From Multifurca ochricompacta (lineage: Eukaryota > Basidiomycota > Agaricomycetes > Russulales > Russulaceae): DNA of 64,000 bases. A program made the translations under genes and the position numbers. The notes beneath the pieces are model-generated. The model was not told the DNA's origin and searched no databases. It saw nothing but the letters and a program-made list of their open reading frames with translations. Positions 48,554 through 60,880 of the stretch are shown here, one piece after another (position 1 is the stretch's first letter; each line of letters begins with the position of its first letter). The stretch covers positions 186,001 through 250,000 of the forward strand of contig WTXG01000009.1 of the NCBI GenBank assembly GCA_022496185.1. The letters run 5' to 3'.

Positions 48554-51500
48554 ATGGCTTCTCCTCGTACCCCAACGAGCACCAACTCGTCTGCACTTTT
48601 TGGATCAGACGATACCTCTTTCCTTCAAGCTCTCGGGGATGTAATCCTTTCAGGTGATATCACTCCTCAAGCTCAGAATACGAAAGATACTATGCGGGAT
48701 TTATCGCCAATATCTCCACCTACTCCCATTGCTGTATTGAGTAGCAGCCTGGAACCACCACCCTGTGCTCAACCTGTAGCCAATGCTCGTCTTTGTATCA
48801 GCAGTGGCGACGAATGGGACACCCCCGGTATCAGAATCTCACCAAACTCACAATTACGCATGAAACAGCATAGTGAGGATGATGAACCAACTCTATTGCA
48901 ACCTGAGTCTCCTACGCCTGCTCAGCCAAGATATAAGAAACGCACTCATTCAGCGTCTGGCGAAGATGAAGATTCAGCACTGGCCTATTCGACACCCAAC
49001 TCCCGAACTGGGGGTAGAAGCACCTATTTGGATTCTGATACTTATGGTGCGTCGCGGTTTGGTGGGTTTGGAGAATATATGCGCCGTAAGCGTGCAAAAC
49101 TACAAATACAAAATACGGAAATCCCGACGGCAACGACAAACAAACTATTCAAAGGTCTTTCTATTCACGTAGGCGGAGTTTCCATTGTACTATCGATATG
49201 TGTGCTCAAAAGCGTCAGATTAACGGTTGGACGGAGCCTTCTGTACAGGAGCTGCGTAAGCTGATTGTCGAGCATGGCGGGGTTTACCATGCCTATATTG
49301 ATAAGAAGACTCTCGTGTGCGTAATGAAATCTTTTTCATCTAACAACAGCGACGCCCATAGAATGATTGATACGCACAGCACGCACATTATTACATGTTC
49401 ACTCACACCAGCGAAAGTCCGTGAATTCAAAAATATGAAAGTCGTTAGGCCCGAGTGGCTTGTTAATAGCGTCAAAGCGGGTGTCCTCCTTCCTTGGCAG
49501 GATTTCATTTTCGTCACCGGTGGTCGGGTTGAGAGCGCGCAAGGTCGATTGGCTCAGAGAGTTTTGACGGCCAACAAGTCACGCCCATCAATAGGAGGAG
49601 TTACTCCCCTTTCTAAACCGAAACCCCTATTGCCGCCGCCTGGCAATGACAAGATCCCTTCTGCGCCACGTCCCCCTCCATTATCCCCTCAAACCCAGTC
49701 CCTTGGCCTGCCGTCACTTGCACCTCCTATCCCCGAATATGCCAACATGAGTCAAATCCAGCTGCGGAACGTGCAATGGCAGATCCAGCATGGCGCGCAG
49801 CGCACACTTCAGTGGCTCCAGGGTTTCTTGCGGGGTATTACGCCAATTCGCGGTTGCATCATCTCTCGACATGGAAGGCAGAGTTACGTACTCTTGTCGC
49901 AGAGGCTCAGGAACGTGCGGAACGAGGCTATATCTCTACAGGACCTAGAATTTCGGAAAAGGTGGCGACAGCGGCGGACAGCATGCACGGCGCGATACTT
50001 GTCATGAAAAATCCGTTAAAGGGAAAAGAAAAGGCAGGCAGCACGGCAGAACGGGTGATCATGCATGTGGACTTTGACGCCTTCTTTGTGAGTGCTGGTT
50101 TGGTCAGCCGCCCTCAGCTGCGCGGGAAGCCGGTGGTCGTGTGCCACTCTCAAAACGCCCAAGGTGGTGCCTCGAGTACAAGTGAAATTGCGAGCGCCAG
50201 TTATGAGGCCCGCAAATTTGGGATCAGGAATGGGATGAGTGTGCAGCAAGCTCGAAAGCTGTGCCCGGATTTGGTGACGATACCCTACGAATTTGAAAAG
50301 TGCGTTTCACTCAATATAGTGAGAGTTGCTCGTTTGAGATTAGTGCATCAGATACAGGCAGCTGTCTTTGGAGTTCTATACCATCCTCATGTCATTCGCG
50401 GACGATCTGCAGGCTGTGTCGGTCGATGAAGCTCTCATCGACGTCACATCCACCGTTGCGCAGATGAAAGTAATTCCCACAGAAATTGATGGTGATGACG
50501 ACGGTGGTACCTCGACGGGTGTCGCTAAAGAGCTTTCAGAGTCAATACGTGCACAAATTAAGGCCACCACGGGGTGCGAAGGTATGTTGGATTGGAGTTG
50601 ATTCCGATCGCAAACCCTGACATCGTGTCCAGCGAGCATTGGGATCGCGTCAAACATCATGCTTGCACGTCTTGCCACCCGGCGTGCAAAACCAGCTAGC
50701 TCGTTTCATCTACTCCCAGCCGCGTTCACCGAATTACTCCCAACTCTTGACGTTCGGGATCTGCACGGCTTCGGCAGGGCTGCGCATGACAAGGCCAATG
50801 AAAAGCTTGGAACCACCAACCTCGGTGAGCTTGCAAGACGTAGTAAAGCGTCATTGTGCGATGCCCTGGGAAAATCTATGGGTGAAACGCTATACAATTC
50901 CATCCGCGGAGTTGATCACCACAAACTCGAAAGTGATAAACCACGCAAGTCTGTCTCTTGCGATATTAACGTAAGGATCGGAGTCTTGAATTTATTTTTT
51001 GATCGGTGTGGGTGAGTACTGACCCTTGCGCACATATACACACACGCATGCAGTACGGCATCAGATTCGAGAATGATGACCAGGTAGAGGTGTTCATCCA
51101 TCAGATGTCGGAAGAAGTTGCACGCCGGTTAGATGCCCTCAGCATGAAGGGTAGGTCTCTTACCCTCAAGGTTTTGAAGCGAGATCCTTCCGCACCAGTT
51201 GAAGCCCCGAAGGTATGTAAAAACTGTACCCACCGTCCGTCTACGTCATTCACGTCCTTTTTTTTTCTTTTTTTTTTTTTCTTTTGCGATTTTTTCGCAA
51301 CGTAGTTTATGGGACATGGACAATGCATGACGTACAATAAGCAGTCTGCCCTAGCAAGCTCAGACGGGCGCGCAACAAGTGACCCACGCGTGATCGGAAC
51401 ACTCAGCTGGCGTTTACTGCGTGCGCTCAATATTCCCCCGCTCGAACTGAGGGGAATCTCGATCCAGATACAGAAGCTTGACGCGCCTGCAGGGTGTGCA

Positions 51501-52847
51501 CCCGCACATGGTCAGGCGCGCTTACCGTTCCGACCTGCACCGAACACCACAACTATTACAAACACAAGTACAAGTACAGAACCCGCATCGAAAGCCCGAG
51601 CGCCTTCAAGTGAGCTCGTGACCGTAAAACCGGAATCGAAAGAGAAGAAAGAAGGAGAAGAAGAAGAGGTGGGAACGGAGGGGTTAGTGGACCTGCCATC
51701 ATTCTCCCAAGTCGACATATCCGTTTTGGAAGCCCTACCGGTGGATATCCGCGAAGAACTCGAGGCAGAGTATAATCGGCGTTCCAAACAACGACTACTA
51801 TTACCTCCAACACCCAAACCGGAACTTCCAACCGAAGCCTTACCCCACGCTAGCGCTACGATTACTGCTGCCGCCGCCACCGCCTCAGCTACTGCTTCTA
51901 CAGCTCCGCATCGTTTCCGTGATACAGGTGTAGCAAACAATAATCGGAAAGGAGGATCATCATTCGAGCGCGGCCGCGAACCGCGCAGAATGATCCCATG
52001 GCTCCTTCAACCCCGCGGCCGCGGCCGCGGCCATGGTCGTGGTCGTGGTCGTGGTCGTGAACCTGCCTTCCAACCTAACTCTGGCGTACCATTCCCGCCG
52101 CCGCCGCCGCCGTCACCGTCGCTGGCCTACTCCCAACCAAGGTAATACACGTAAAGCCAAGTGAGCTCACCGAACTCGGGATCGACAAAGAAGTTTTCGC
52201 AGCTCTCCCGGTGCCTATCCAACGCGAACAACTAGCTGCCGCACGCGGCGCACGCGTTCGTCCCTCTCAACAACCCGTGAGAGCGACGAGTCCACTCAAA
52301 CCGTTAAACCGTCTTGAGGGTCGTTGGGCTCCACCCAAGGGACCGCACGAGTACGTCCCACCGCCACCACCCCCTCAGGCTCGTTTTGCGGAATGGAGAA
52401 GCCAGTATTGCGTCGGGTGGGTGCTGGGGTTTCGCAACCTGCGACGGCGACAACAGCCGGCGCGGCGGCGGCGGAGGCCGAGGTGGTGGTGGTGGTGTGG
52501 AAGGTTCGGATGTACGGAAGGTGGTACGCACGTGGGTAGAGCGATTCGTGGGTCATGAACCGCATATGGAGGATATCGCTCTCATTAGGAATTACCTCGT
52601 GCGCTGTGTTGCGACGGACGTTGGTGCCGAGCGCGCTGTCGGTGTGATGCGTTGGTGGGGGGCTTTACTGAGGCGAAAATGGGGGGTATGGGAGCATGCG
52701 GAGGAGAGGGATGAAGAGCCTGAGCCGGATGAGGACATCCGTTTTGAGGTGGTCGGCATGGCATGGTGGCGCGCCTTTCGTGGAGTGAGTGAAAGTATGA
52801 ACGAGATTGTACGCAAGCGATTTGGGGGATCATTGAAGTTCAGATAA
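48554..52847 (+). CDS. REV1: Translesion DNA polymerase / dCMP transferase REV1
   Basis: Y-family polymerase scaffold for lesion bypass, nuclear. Order: Ser/Thr-rich N-terminus; BRCT (LFKGLSIHINGWTEPSVQEL to KVVRPEWLVNSVKAGVLLPW); Pro-rich linker; catalytic core with MHVDFDAFFVSAGL, CHSQNAQGGASSTSEIASAS, SVDEALIDVT and DLHGFGRAAHDKANEKLG; two ubiquitin-binding motifs (VDISVLEALPVDIREELEAE and ELGIDKEVFAALPVPIQREQ); C-terminal helical domain (VVRTWVERFVGHEPHMEDIA). Introns 49169-49218, 49317-49379, 50300-50351, 50582-50632, 50971-51053, 51213-51305. Single-base losses are inferred at 49754-49756 (joins SQ to NPAAERAMADPAWR), 52132-52134 (SPTKVIHVKPSEL) and 52384-52387, and a fourth frame change near 52490. 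A Gly/Arg-rich frame ([13 protein letters not shown]) is an alternative reading of the last linker. Catalytic Asp/Glu residues are all present. Confidence 0.93.
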
Positions 52848-52947
52848 TCAAAATCAAGAGCATTTTTTAAAAACGTTTTTGATTGTGATAGCGATGTGGT
52901 GGATGAGTTTTTTTTTTTTTTTTGAGGCTATCTCTCTCTTTTTTAAT

Positions 52948-54090
52948 CTACAACTTCACGCCAGTGATGAGGAAGAAATAGACATCGCGACCATTCCTTT
53001 TGGCCGACGTGAATCGCTCAAAGGAAACGTTTTTCAAGCCTACGCCCTCGAACAGCGCGATCATCTCCTTCTCTGAGAATCCACGCGTATGCGCGACTAT
53101 ATGCGCATAATCGGCCATGATAGCTGGCTTATCGCCACCTTCAGAATCGTCGTCACGGATGATATCGGCGACGGCGAGCGTGCCACCAGGTTTCAAGTAT
53201 GCGACCAAATCGCGTGAGACATCTCGAACCGACAGGATATGGTGATAAGCCATCGAGCACTAGTGTATGAGCGAGTAGGTAAGGTAGGTAAGGTGGGAGT
53301 GAAAGGGGGGAAACTGGAAGAGAGAGGGAAAACGTACGACGATGACGTCAAATCGTCGTTGTTGACCTTCGAGTTCGATCAAAGAGCCAACAGCGCGCAT
53401 CTCGTGAGGTTCGAGGCCTTGTGCGTTCGCGCGCGCATTGTATATTTCGACCATACGAGGGCTAATATCGACGCCGACGAGCTGAGCGACGTATGGTGCG
53501 AGCGCACGAGAAACCTGTCCTTATTTTTTCGTTTAAATATGTATAGAGAAATATTCTTTAAATCGCGTTATTCCTCCTACCCGCCCACACAAAAATTCAA
53601 GTGTGAGCGAGGCCCCTCGTAGCCCACGCAGCATTGTAGAGAGAGAGAGGGGGGAGGGAGAAGGGGGGAGGGGGGGGGACAGTGGGAACAAGTAGGGAAT
53701 GATGACCGTACCTGGGCCACAAGCGTAGTCTAATACAGACGTGGTGTCTTCATCGAGAACGAGTACACGTCGCAATGCGTGACAGAGTCGTTGTGCAAGC
53801 TCATGCGACGACGAGGACGACGAGTCTAGGAGATGGTGATGCTTATCAAAGTCGTCGTCTCCAAGTGCATCAAAATGAGCTATGTTGGCAGTTTCCAATT
53901 GCTTGGCCTTGGCTGCTGCTGCTGCTGCTGCAGTAATATCAGCCGCATCATGGGCATGAACATGACCATGATGGTCGTGGTCGTGGTCGTGGACAGACGC
54001 AAGTGCAGATGGTGTAATAGTTGTTATCGTCGTTATTGGTGGTGCCTGAATTGCCGAGTCGGGCATTGTATGAGGGGGTATTATCATCAT
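52948..54090 (-). CDS. SAM-dependent methyltransferase with His-rich N-terminus
   Basis: Class I methyltransferase of the small-molecule (UbiE/type 11) kind; substrate unknown. Exons 54090-53707, 53514-53338, 53259-52948, introns 192 and 78 bp, 290 residues, frame intact. SAM motif I VLDYACGPGTVSRALAPYV, then QLVGVDISPRMVEIYNA (acidic loop), RFDVIVCSMAYHHIL (motif post II) and YLKPGGTLAVADIIRDDD (motif III). Unusual: residues ~33-48 read HDHDHDHHGHVHAHD, a metal-binding-like cluster, followed by a run of nine alanines. The ATG at 54066 (MPDSAIQ) is an alternative start, and the His cluster lies downstream of both. Convergent with REV1, 100 bp apart. Confidence 0.88.
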
Positions 54091-55526
54091 GTGTGCAACA
54101 TATATGGCGCGTGTTCGCGTGTGCAGTTTTTTGTGTTGTACTTGCGTGTGAAGCGCGTGATGATGATAGAATATTCTATTTAGTTGAGCGTGAGTGTGAG
54201 TACAAAAGAGTTTTTTGGAGCAACCATTGCGCTCCCAAAGGAAAGGAGAGTGAATGTTTTAGGGGTAGTGATAAGTGGTGTGAGTGTTAAAACGAAACGA
54301 AGGAAAGTTAAACTACTGCCTGATGGAACACAGAACACAGAAGAAGAATCCAATTAATCGTGCGCTCACCCCCTTTCACCCCCCCCCTCCTCCCCTCCCC
54401 CCTCTCACGATGAATGAAATATAATATGTGGAGAGAGTGAAGGGAAGGCAAGGCGGGAACCCCATGTACATACCATGTACACGTAACACGTACTCGTTGT
54501 GTTAGCGGAACGGCCATTCCCTTTCCTTACCTTACCTTGAAAAATGTAAAATGGGAAAATAAATAAATAAACATATAACGTACAGGAGGGGTACGGGATT
54601 AGGAATTGCTCATACTCTTCAACAGCGTCGAGGTCGGATCAGATCAACGTGATGCCACGGGGCAGAGGTGAGAACGCCTTGCCCGTTGTCGTTTGTCAAA
54701 TTAGGTTGATTTTACAAGGTTTACAAGCTCAGTCTCCTTTTAAGGGACCCTTTTTTCTTTTTTCTTTTTCTTTTTTTGATAGATGGCGACAAGGCGTAAT
54801 CTTAATATCTACTTCCGTTAGTTAGACCAGTGGCACAACTCAACTCAATTATGTTATTATTTATATTATTATGTGATTGGTCACTCCTCCTATTGTCACG
54901 CCATGCCGTGACACTGCCAACTAACTTGGTTAGCAGCGCAGCAACTCTTGGCGGCCTCAACGTAAACTAGGGACACTCTTGTTGGGAATTGGGGAATGGA
55001 ATTGACTAACCCTCCCCCTCCCCCCTTTCCCCCAATCCCCCCAAACAAAAAAGAGCAAGAAACAGTGTCAATTGCTTGCATGATTTTTTCGAGACATAAT
55101 TCTACCGAATGTTAGTTATGTATGATTACATGGTATGTGATTGACGATTGCGGCGAAAGACCTCGCTCCCCATGAATAAACAATAAACTGCTAGTCCCAC
55201 GATCTCAAAGAAAAAAAAAGAAGAAAAAGAAAAGAGAAAAGAAAAGATATTGGTCAATGATGTGCGGTACCAAAAAAAAGAGTGAGGGAAGGGGATGGAT
55301 GCAGTGGGCCCTTAGTGCGTCGGAAGGGAGCGTCAGCGATTAATACATACATACATACGGAGCCAGCGTGAATGGTTGCGCGGGTAAGACCGCAAAGCAG
55401 GCAAATAGACTCAGAAGAAGATGACAGCAGCAGTGAAAAGATATCCACGTAAGAGTTAAAAAGAGACAAGAGAACACAGCGAAAAAAAAAAAAAATTACG
55501 CAGCATAAGACAACTTTATAGGCAAA
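54091..55526. other. Spacer, no gene seen
   Basis: Promoter side of the methyltransferase and 3' side of the cyclin gene. C-, T- and A-rich tracts (54378-54410, 54749-54778, 55208-55250) and an ACAT repeat at about 55343-55358. Confidence 0.45.
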
Positions 55527-56648
55527 TTACCAGACAGCCCGCGTCGCGTACGCAAATTGGCCATGAGCGGTCTTTGGTTTTTGGGGAACGGCCGAGGGAG
55601 CAACAGGTGCTGACGCGACAGTCTTTACAGGCTTTAGATTCATGGGTATTGATCCATGACCGTGAGGGATGACCGGTGCGTCAACCGGGCTCGAGTCTAC
55701 CGAAGCGACCTTGACAAGTCCAGGCCCGTGCGCATCAGGAGGCGTTTGTGGCGATACCGATGATGCAGGAGAAGTCGAGGCTGAATGCGAGACCTCGGGG
55801 GTATCGGGGGGAGAGGAAGGGTATGCGATCGATGGGCTAGGGATAACAGGGGGAGCCGCATCCTTGGGGATAGAGACGCGGGTAGTGAAGGAAGGAATGG
55901 AAGAACTCGAACTCGAGTTGACGTTACTCGTGCTCGGGTGCGCAAAAGGTGCTGGTGTAGACTGGGGGAGAACTAAAGTAGAATAGGGACCGGGACCAGC
56001 AAAGTCGTGCCTAACACGACCTTCGAAATCACGCAACGTCGTAGGGTCGACGTTGAGCTGCCACTCGAGGTAGGAACACATCTCTCTCTCCATCTGATTG
56101 ATCTCCCGAAGGGCGAACATGCCTTGACCGACAATACACCACGACTTGTTGGAGTACGTGTCGTCACAAATAATCTTGGAAGCGAGCATGAATGCAGAAA
56201 TAAATAAACGATGACCGGAAGACCCTTTGGCAGCGGGAAAGCGAGCCTTCAAGCGCTGGAGAAGATAGAGGGCGGCAAAAGTGACGGAAGAGTTGAGCCG
56301 GGTACGATGAAGAGCGTAGGCGATGAAATGATCCAATCGAGGTGTTGGCGTAGTTGAAGGCGGTGCCGGAGGAGGGGGGACGTCTGGACAGGCGAAAAGA
56401 TGGGATACGAAGCGAGCACAGAGTTTAGCTGTGGGTTCGTGTCCATGGTATGGGTCACTCCCGCTAGCACCCTATGATGACGAGCGTGAGAATTATTGTA
56501 AGGTTAAAGTTTAGCCATCCGAAAAAAGAAAGAGTGCCTACCGGTGCAGGACCATGAGCTGTGGAGGAGTCGTCGGCCTTGAAATTTTCTGAGCCTTGCG
56601 AAAGGGAGAAGGATGCCTCGGAACGGAGGGACCAGATACAGCAGCCAT
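55527..56648 (-). CDS. PCL/PHO80-type cyclin
   Basis: Cyclin-box partner of a Pho85-like kinase. Core motifs: LDHFIAYALHRTRLNSSVTF, AALYLLQRLKARFPAAKGSS, GHRLFISAFMLASKIICDDT, YSNKSWCIVGQGMFALREIN and QMEREMCSYLEWQLNVDPTT, a strong match to agaricomycete G1/S PCL-like cyclins. The C-terminal ~150 residues are Ser/Pro-rich. An intron of about 70 bp (donor GTAGGC after HGPAP, acceptor CATAG before GASGSDPYHGHEP) lies near 56472-56541. Exon 1 from the ATG at 56648 (MAAVSGPSVPRHPSPFRKAQ) needs one extra base in the AAAATTT region (about 56583-56590, plus strand) to reach FKADDSSTAHGPAP. Without it the only open start is 56793, whose translation looks like UTR. Which PCL subtype cannot be told. 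Confidence 0.8.
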
Positions 56649-59081
56649 TGGAGGGTTTAGACGGAAGGGGGGAACCGATATCGATGGATGGATTGATGGA
56701 AGGGTTAAAGAGTGGAGGCGGAGCTATAGAGGGGGAGGGGGTGTGTGTGAGTGATTTAGGGTAAATGGAAAGGGTAAACTTATATGAGAACAAAAGGAAG
56801 GGGGTAGGTGGGGGGAAGGGGGAAACAGAGAGGAAGGGGATGTGTATAGGGCACGAGGGGCTAAAACCCTCTCACGGGGAAGGTCATTTTTTTGTCTGAC
56901 ATTTTGACAGGCGGCAGCCAGGCAGCCCTACCGTTTCGATGGCCTCGTTTTATCCACGCCTCTTTGTTCAGCTTGGCCTCGAGGCCGACCGCCACCATTC
57001 TCTAAACTCCCATGCTAACAGGCCCTACCTCAATAGTAGGCCATCACTTGCTTCCTTTCCCTCCACTGCTCTCCTCCAAATCAGAAAAAAAGAAAGAGAA
57101 TATAAAAAAAAAAGGGACAAAAACGGGCCGCAATCCCCGAGCGCTACCAAAGTGCCAGGTGGCACACATCAAAGCAAATCGATCAAAAAAAAAACTCACC
57201 CTATGGTCGAATGTACAAACGGTTGATAAAACTTGTAACGGTACAGTTGTAGTGTAGGGAATGGGAGGGGAGGGAGAGGGGGGGGGAATATGTTGTATGT
57301 ATGAGTGAGTGGAGAGTGAGATGAGTGTGAATCAGGGTCGGAGGGGAAAGTGGAGAGGGACAGCGACCGTATTAAATATAACCAGTCCTAGTCCAGTCAC
57401 ATCATCATTGAAAACAAAAAATTTTACGGGCGGGCCACGGACCCCAACGCCTCATAGCCGCTCTGGCCCTCAACAGTCACCCAACCCAATATCACCCACC
57501 CAACAACCCAACTTCGACATCGCCCGTTCCTCGGACCCTATCAGGCGCCGCAACCGGGAACTTTCCCTTTCCCTTTCTCTCTCTTTCTTTCTTTTTCCCT
57601 TTCTCTTTTCTTTCTAATAATTCATATTCTCAGATCAGATCTTTCATTTTTTTTTTGAGAAAGATCACAATCAATCGGAATCGGACCTTGTCTCGCCTCG
57701 CACTGCTCCTTGCCTTTTTGGCTTTTCTTCCGCTCTTCCCCTTTTATTTATTTATTTTTCCAATCCCTTCCCTTCCCGGCCCGGCTATCTCTTTCCGTCC
57801 GACTTACCCGTACCGCCCGCTCTTTTGGAGAGACCACCCACCTTAACGGAACGGTTCACGGCTCTCGCTTTTCATTCACCCCTCCATTGCAGTGATAGTG
57901 ATAGCATAGCGATACGATACTGGTACTTCGCTTCACTTTTTGACGAACGAACGTTCATGCCATAACACAACACAACAACAAAAGATTTATTATTTGTGGT
58001 TACATATCCGCTCTCTCAGTGTTTTTTGTGGCTCTAATCTACAGCGGGCGCGTCGCGTTGACACAAACGCCGCGTATCCATCCATCCACACACACACACA
58101 AGTAAAAACAAAAATATAAGATAATAATAATAATACAGTAGATGCTGTGGTACTACTACTACTGCTGTTTCACTGTATTCTACTCTATTGATACGCTACA
58201 CATAATATGCGCGATCTGCACGTCATGCCATGTAATAATGGATCAAAAATTTATCCCTTCAAAGCTTCCTTCCTTTCTTTCCATTTTTGCCCTAAACGAG
58301 CGCCGCCTTCCCGCGCCAATAGCCGAAACGGGAATGATGGGGGTGGGGTGTGCTTTTTTTAATTTTAATTTTAATTTTCTTCCACTTCCGTCTCGCTCGG
58401 GAACTGACAGCCAGCCCAGTCAAGTCATACACATTTGTAGATTGTTGTACTACTATCACTATTACTTATTCTATTCAATTTTAGGTATTTCGCTCCCCTC
58501 TTGTCGGTTGGAATTCGGAAAAAAGGAACTTTGACAGATGGTACACACATACACATACTTGTCCACCTTCCGGAGAGAGCTATGATCCTCAATGCTGTGC
58601 TCGACGCTCATTGTCCACGTTAAGTAATCCAACCCCGCATTGCCTGAGCGACCGCGGGGGTTCAAAAAAAAGAAAAGATTCAGGCGTTGTTGACGTTGAT
58701 CACATCATCAACATCACAATCTACGGTCCCATCATACACCTCTCCTCCCAATCTCTTCCTACCTCTGCGAAGCCCAAACGTAGAGACTTCCAGGAACAAC
58801 GAATCGCGGCACCAACTCCTGTCCAGCTAGGCTTTGGGATCGCAAATAAATAAATAAAAATAAATTAGAATAGTCAAATGGTTACGGATGTTGCCGCCAC
58901 CAACAATGATATAGTGGCAAAGCATTTAAAACCAGAACAAAACAAAAAAAAAGATGAAATTGTGATGGGTAATGTAATGTCCATCCATCTCCTTCACAGT
59001 TCATCATTGAATGATGATCCTATTACACCAAAAAGGGTTGCGATGTGATCCTTTGTCCCCCCCCCCTTCCCCCTGTTTCTC
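56649..59081. other. Long spacer, no gene seen
   Basis: About 2.4 kb: cyclin promoter side, then pyrimidine-rich and A-rich tracts (57535-57620 CTTT-rich; 57065-57195 A-rich), AAT repeat at 58118-58136, ACT repeat at 58153-58163. Open frames are low-complexity. No transposon features. Confidence 0.45.
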
Positions 59082-60362
59082 TCACAGCCTTTGCCCCCTC
59101 CACCCAGCGTCTTGTGCATCCATAAGGAGAAAATCATACCACATCACTGCTAGAGGCACAGTTGCGAGGTGCCACAACGCATGTGCGTCGAGAACACGGC
59201 CCCACGGTGGAAAGTCAAACAGTTCGAGAGCAGTTGCCGCTGTGGTCAACGCAACCGCCAAAGCGGCTGTGCCAGCATGCGCGGGTCGATAGCTTCGTGG
59301 CATAGCCGCAAAGCGAGTAAATGGCGCACTACGGGAAGGGCAAAGAGAAGCCAGATCGCGTGGTGCCCGAATCCGAGTACAAGGTTGAAGATCACGTTGT
59401 ATGTATAATCGAAGCGTGACGCGAAACCTAAGTATGCGATGTGTGCGAAGTATACCAGTGTGGATAGGGCCCGCCAAACATGGAAAAGCGGGCGTCTGCT
59501 TGGTCGACTTGGGAAAGTGGGCGTGCCTGCGTACAGGTGGAAGAGACGTACAACAGCCATGTAGAGCGCGTACAGAATCGCAAGTGCGGCGGAAAAATAG
59601 TCCAATCTCTCTGTTAGTGGCGTGTCTGTTTATGCGCGAAGCGCCCAAACGCGCGCACGCGCGCATCAGTTATGTCTGTCAGTCAAACGTGTTCTCAGGC
59701 AGATAGAGCATCAGATGAAACGGGATGTATGGATGAAATGGACTGGATTGCTATGAAAAAAAAAAAACCAAAAACCCCGCCACTCCCCCCTCCCCCTCCG
59801 ACAAGCAAGGAGAAAGAGAAGAGAAAGAGAGACGGTGGCAGATAAAGAGTGGTAGTGGTGGTAGGGGGTCGTGATACGTACCACGTGTATGGAATACCGC
59901 GGACCAGATCCACGCATTAATGCTCACGTAGGCCCATGTGAGATAAAAAGGTCGCATCGGGTGTGCTGGATGCACGCCGCGGCGCAACCAGTCGGCGCCG
60001 AGGACGTGCATGAGCAAGTTGGCAAGCGAGAACGCGACCGAGGCGGGTTCCTGCATACCAGCAAAACGCCAGAAGGGCCACTTGCCATAGTATTGCTGCA
60101 TCCGCACGCCGCTCTCAATTGCCAAATCGGTCAGTGTATGCATACACGTGTATTTGCAGTTGTCCATACACGTCCATCGCGTAAGGCGCAGCACGAACGG
60201 TTGCGGTCGTAATGAATGTTGTTGTCCATCCAGTGCGCAGGACTGACGTACGCATTGTTGTAAACACCGCTGAAATTCGTTTGAACGATCACCGGATGAT
60301 GCGAGTGAACCGGTAGCAGCAGCTAGTATGAGAAAGTAGAGCGAAATCGGATATAAACGCAT
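59082..60362 (-). CDS. PER1: GPI-anchor lipid remodelling protein Per1 (PGAP3)
   Basis: Multi-pass ER membrane protein that removes the sn-2 acyl chain during GPI lipid remodelling. Exons 60362-59882 and 59625-59082; the 256-bp intron joins in phase (AFHTRG/DTPLTERLDYF). N-terminal signal peptide and Cys-rich luminal part (FQRCLQQCVRQSCALDGQQ, RWTCMDNCKYTCMHTLTDLA, QQYYGKWPFWRFAGMQEPAS), then several TM helices (YVSINAWIWSAVFHTR, VIFNLVLGFGHHAIWLLFAL). It ends in the conserved FDFPPWGRVLDAHALWHLAT with the family histidines. Between FALP and RSAPFTRFAAMPRSYRPAHA the frame needs one extra base at the GGG run 59333-59335 (plus strand). ATG at 60362 chosen because it begins the signal peptide. 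Confidence 0.9.
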
Positions 60363-60880
60363 GGCTATGTATGGTGTGCTTAGGGGACGACGCTGCTTGC
60401 TTGCTTGACTGAGGTGTGCTGTGGTTGATGTTGGGTGGTGGGTGTAAACATGTTCCGACCCGACTTGTGGCGCGCCACGGGTCAAATGGCGGGGTGCGGA
60501 ATTGACGGGGGAATTTTCCCAAAGTGCCAAGTGCAATGCGCTGACTAATCACCCTCTTTCTTGCTTATGCTTATCCCTTATCCCGGCTCGGAGCGCTGTC
60601 TTACCCTTCTTACTCACAGCAACAAACCCACTCCACACTCGTTCGCATCGGGTTTCACGTCCCCCTTCCCCGTCACACACATACACATCTGCCAAGCCGG
60701 GACATTTACACTTCAGGTATGTTCCGACAGCTTCTCTCGATAAAAAAAATCTGTAATCTGTCGGCATTAACCTCCCCCCCCCGCCCCTAATGGTCCAGAC
60801 CTGATCCCAGCAGCACACTCACTCACCCCATTCACTACACAGCTTTCCGGGGCGGGTTAACTTTCGTACGGCGTGTCGGG
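60363..60880. promoter_or_regulatory. Divergent promoter of PER1 and HOS2-like gene
   Basis: 518 bp between divergent starts; C-rich tract at 60772-60785. No specific element identified. Confidence 0.45.
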
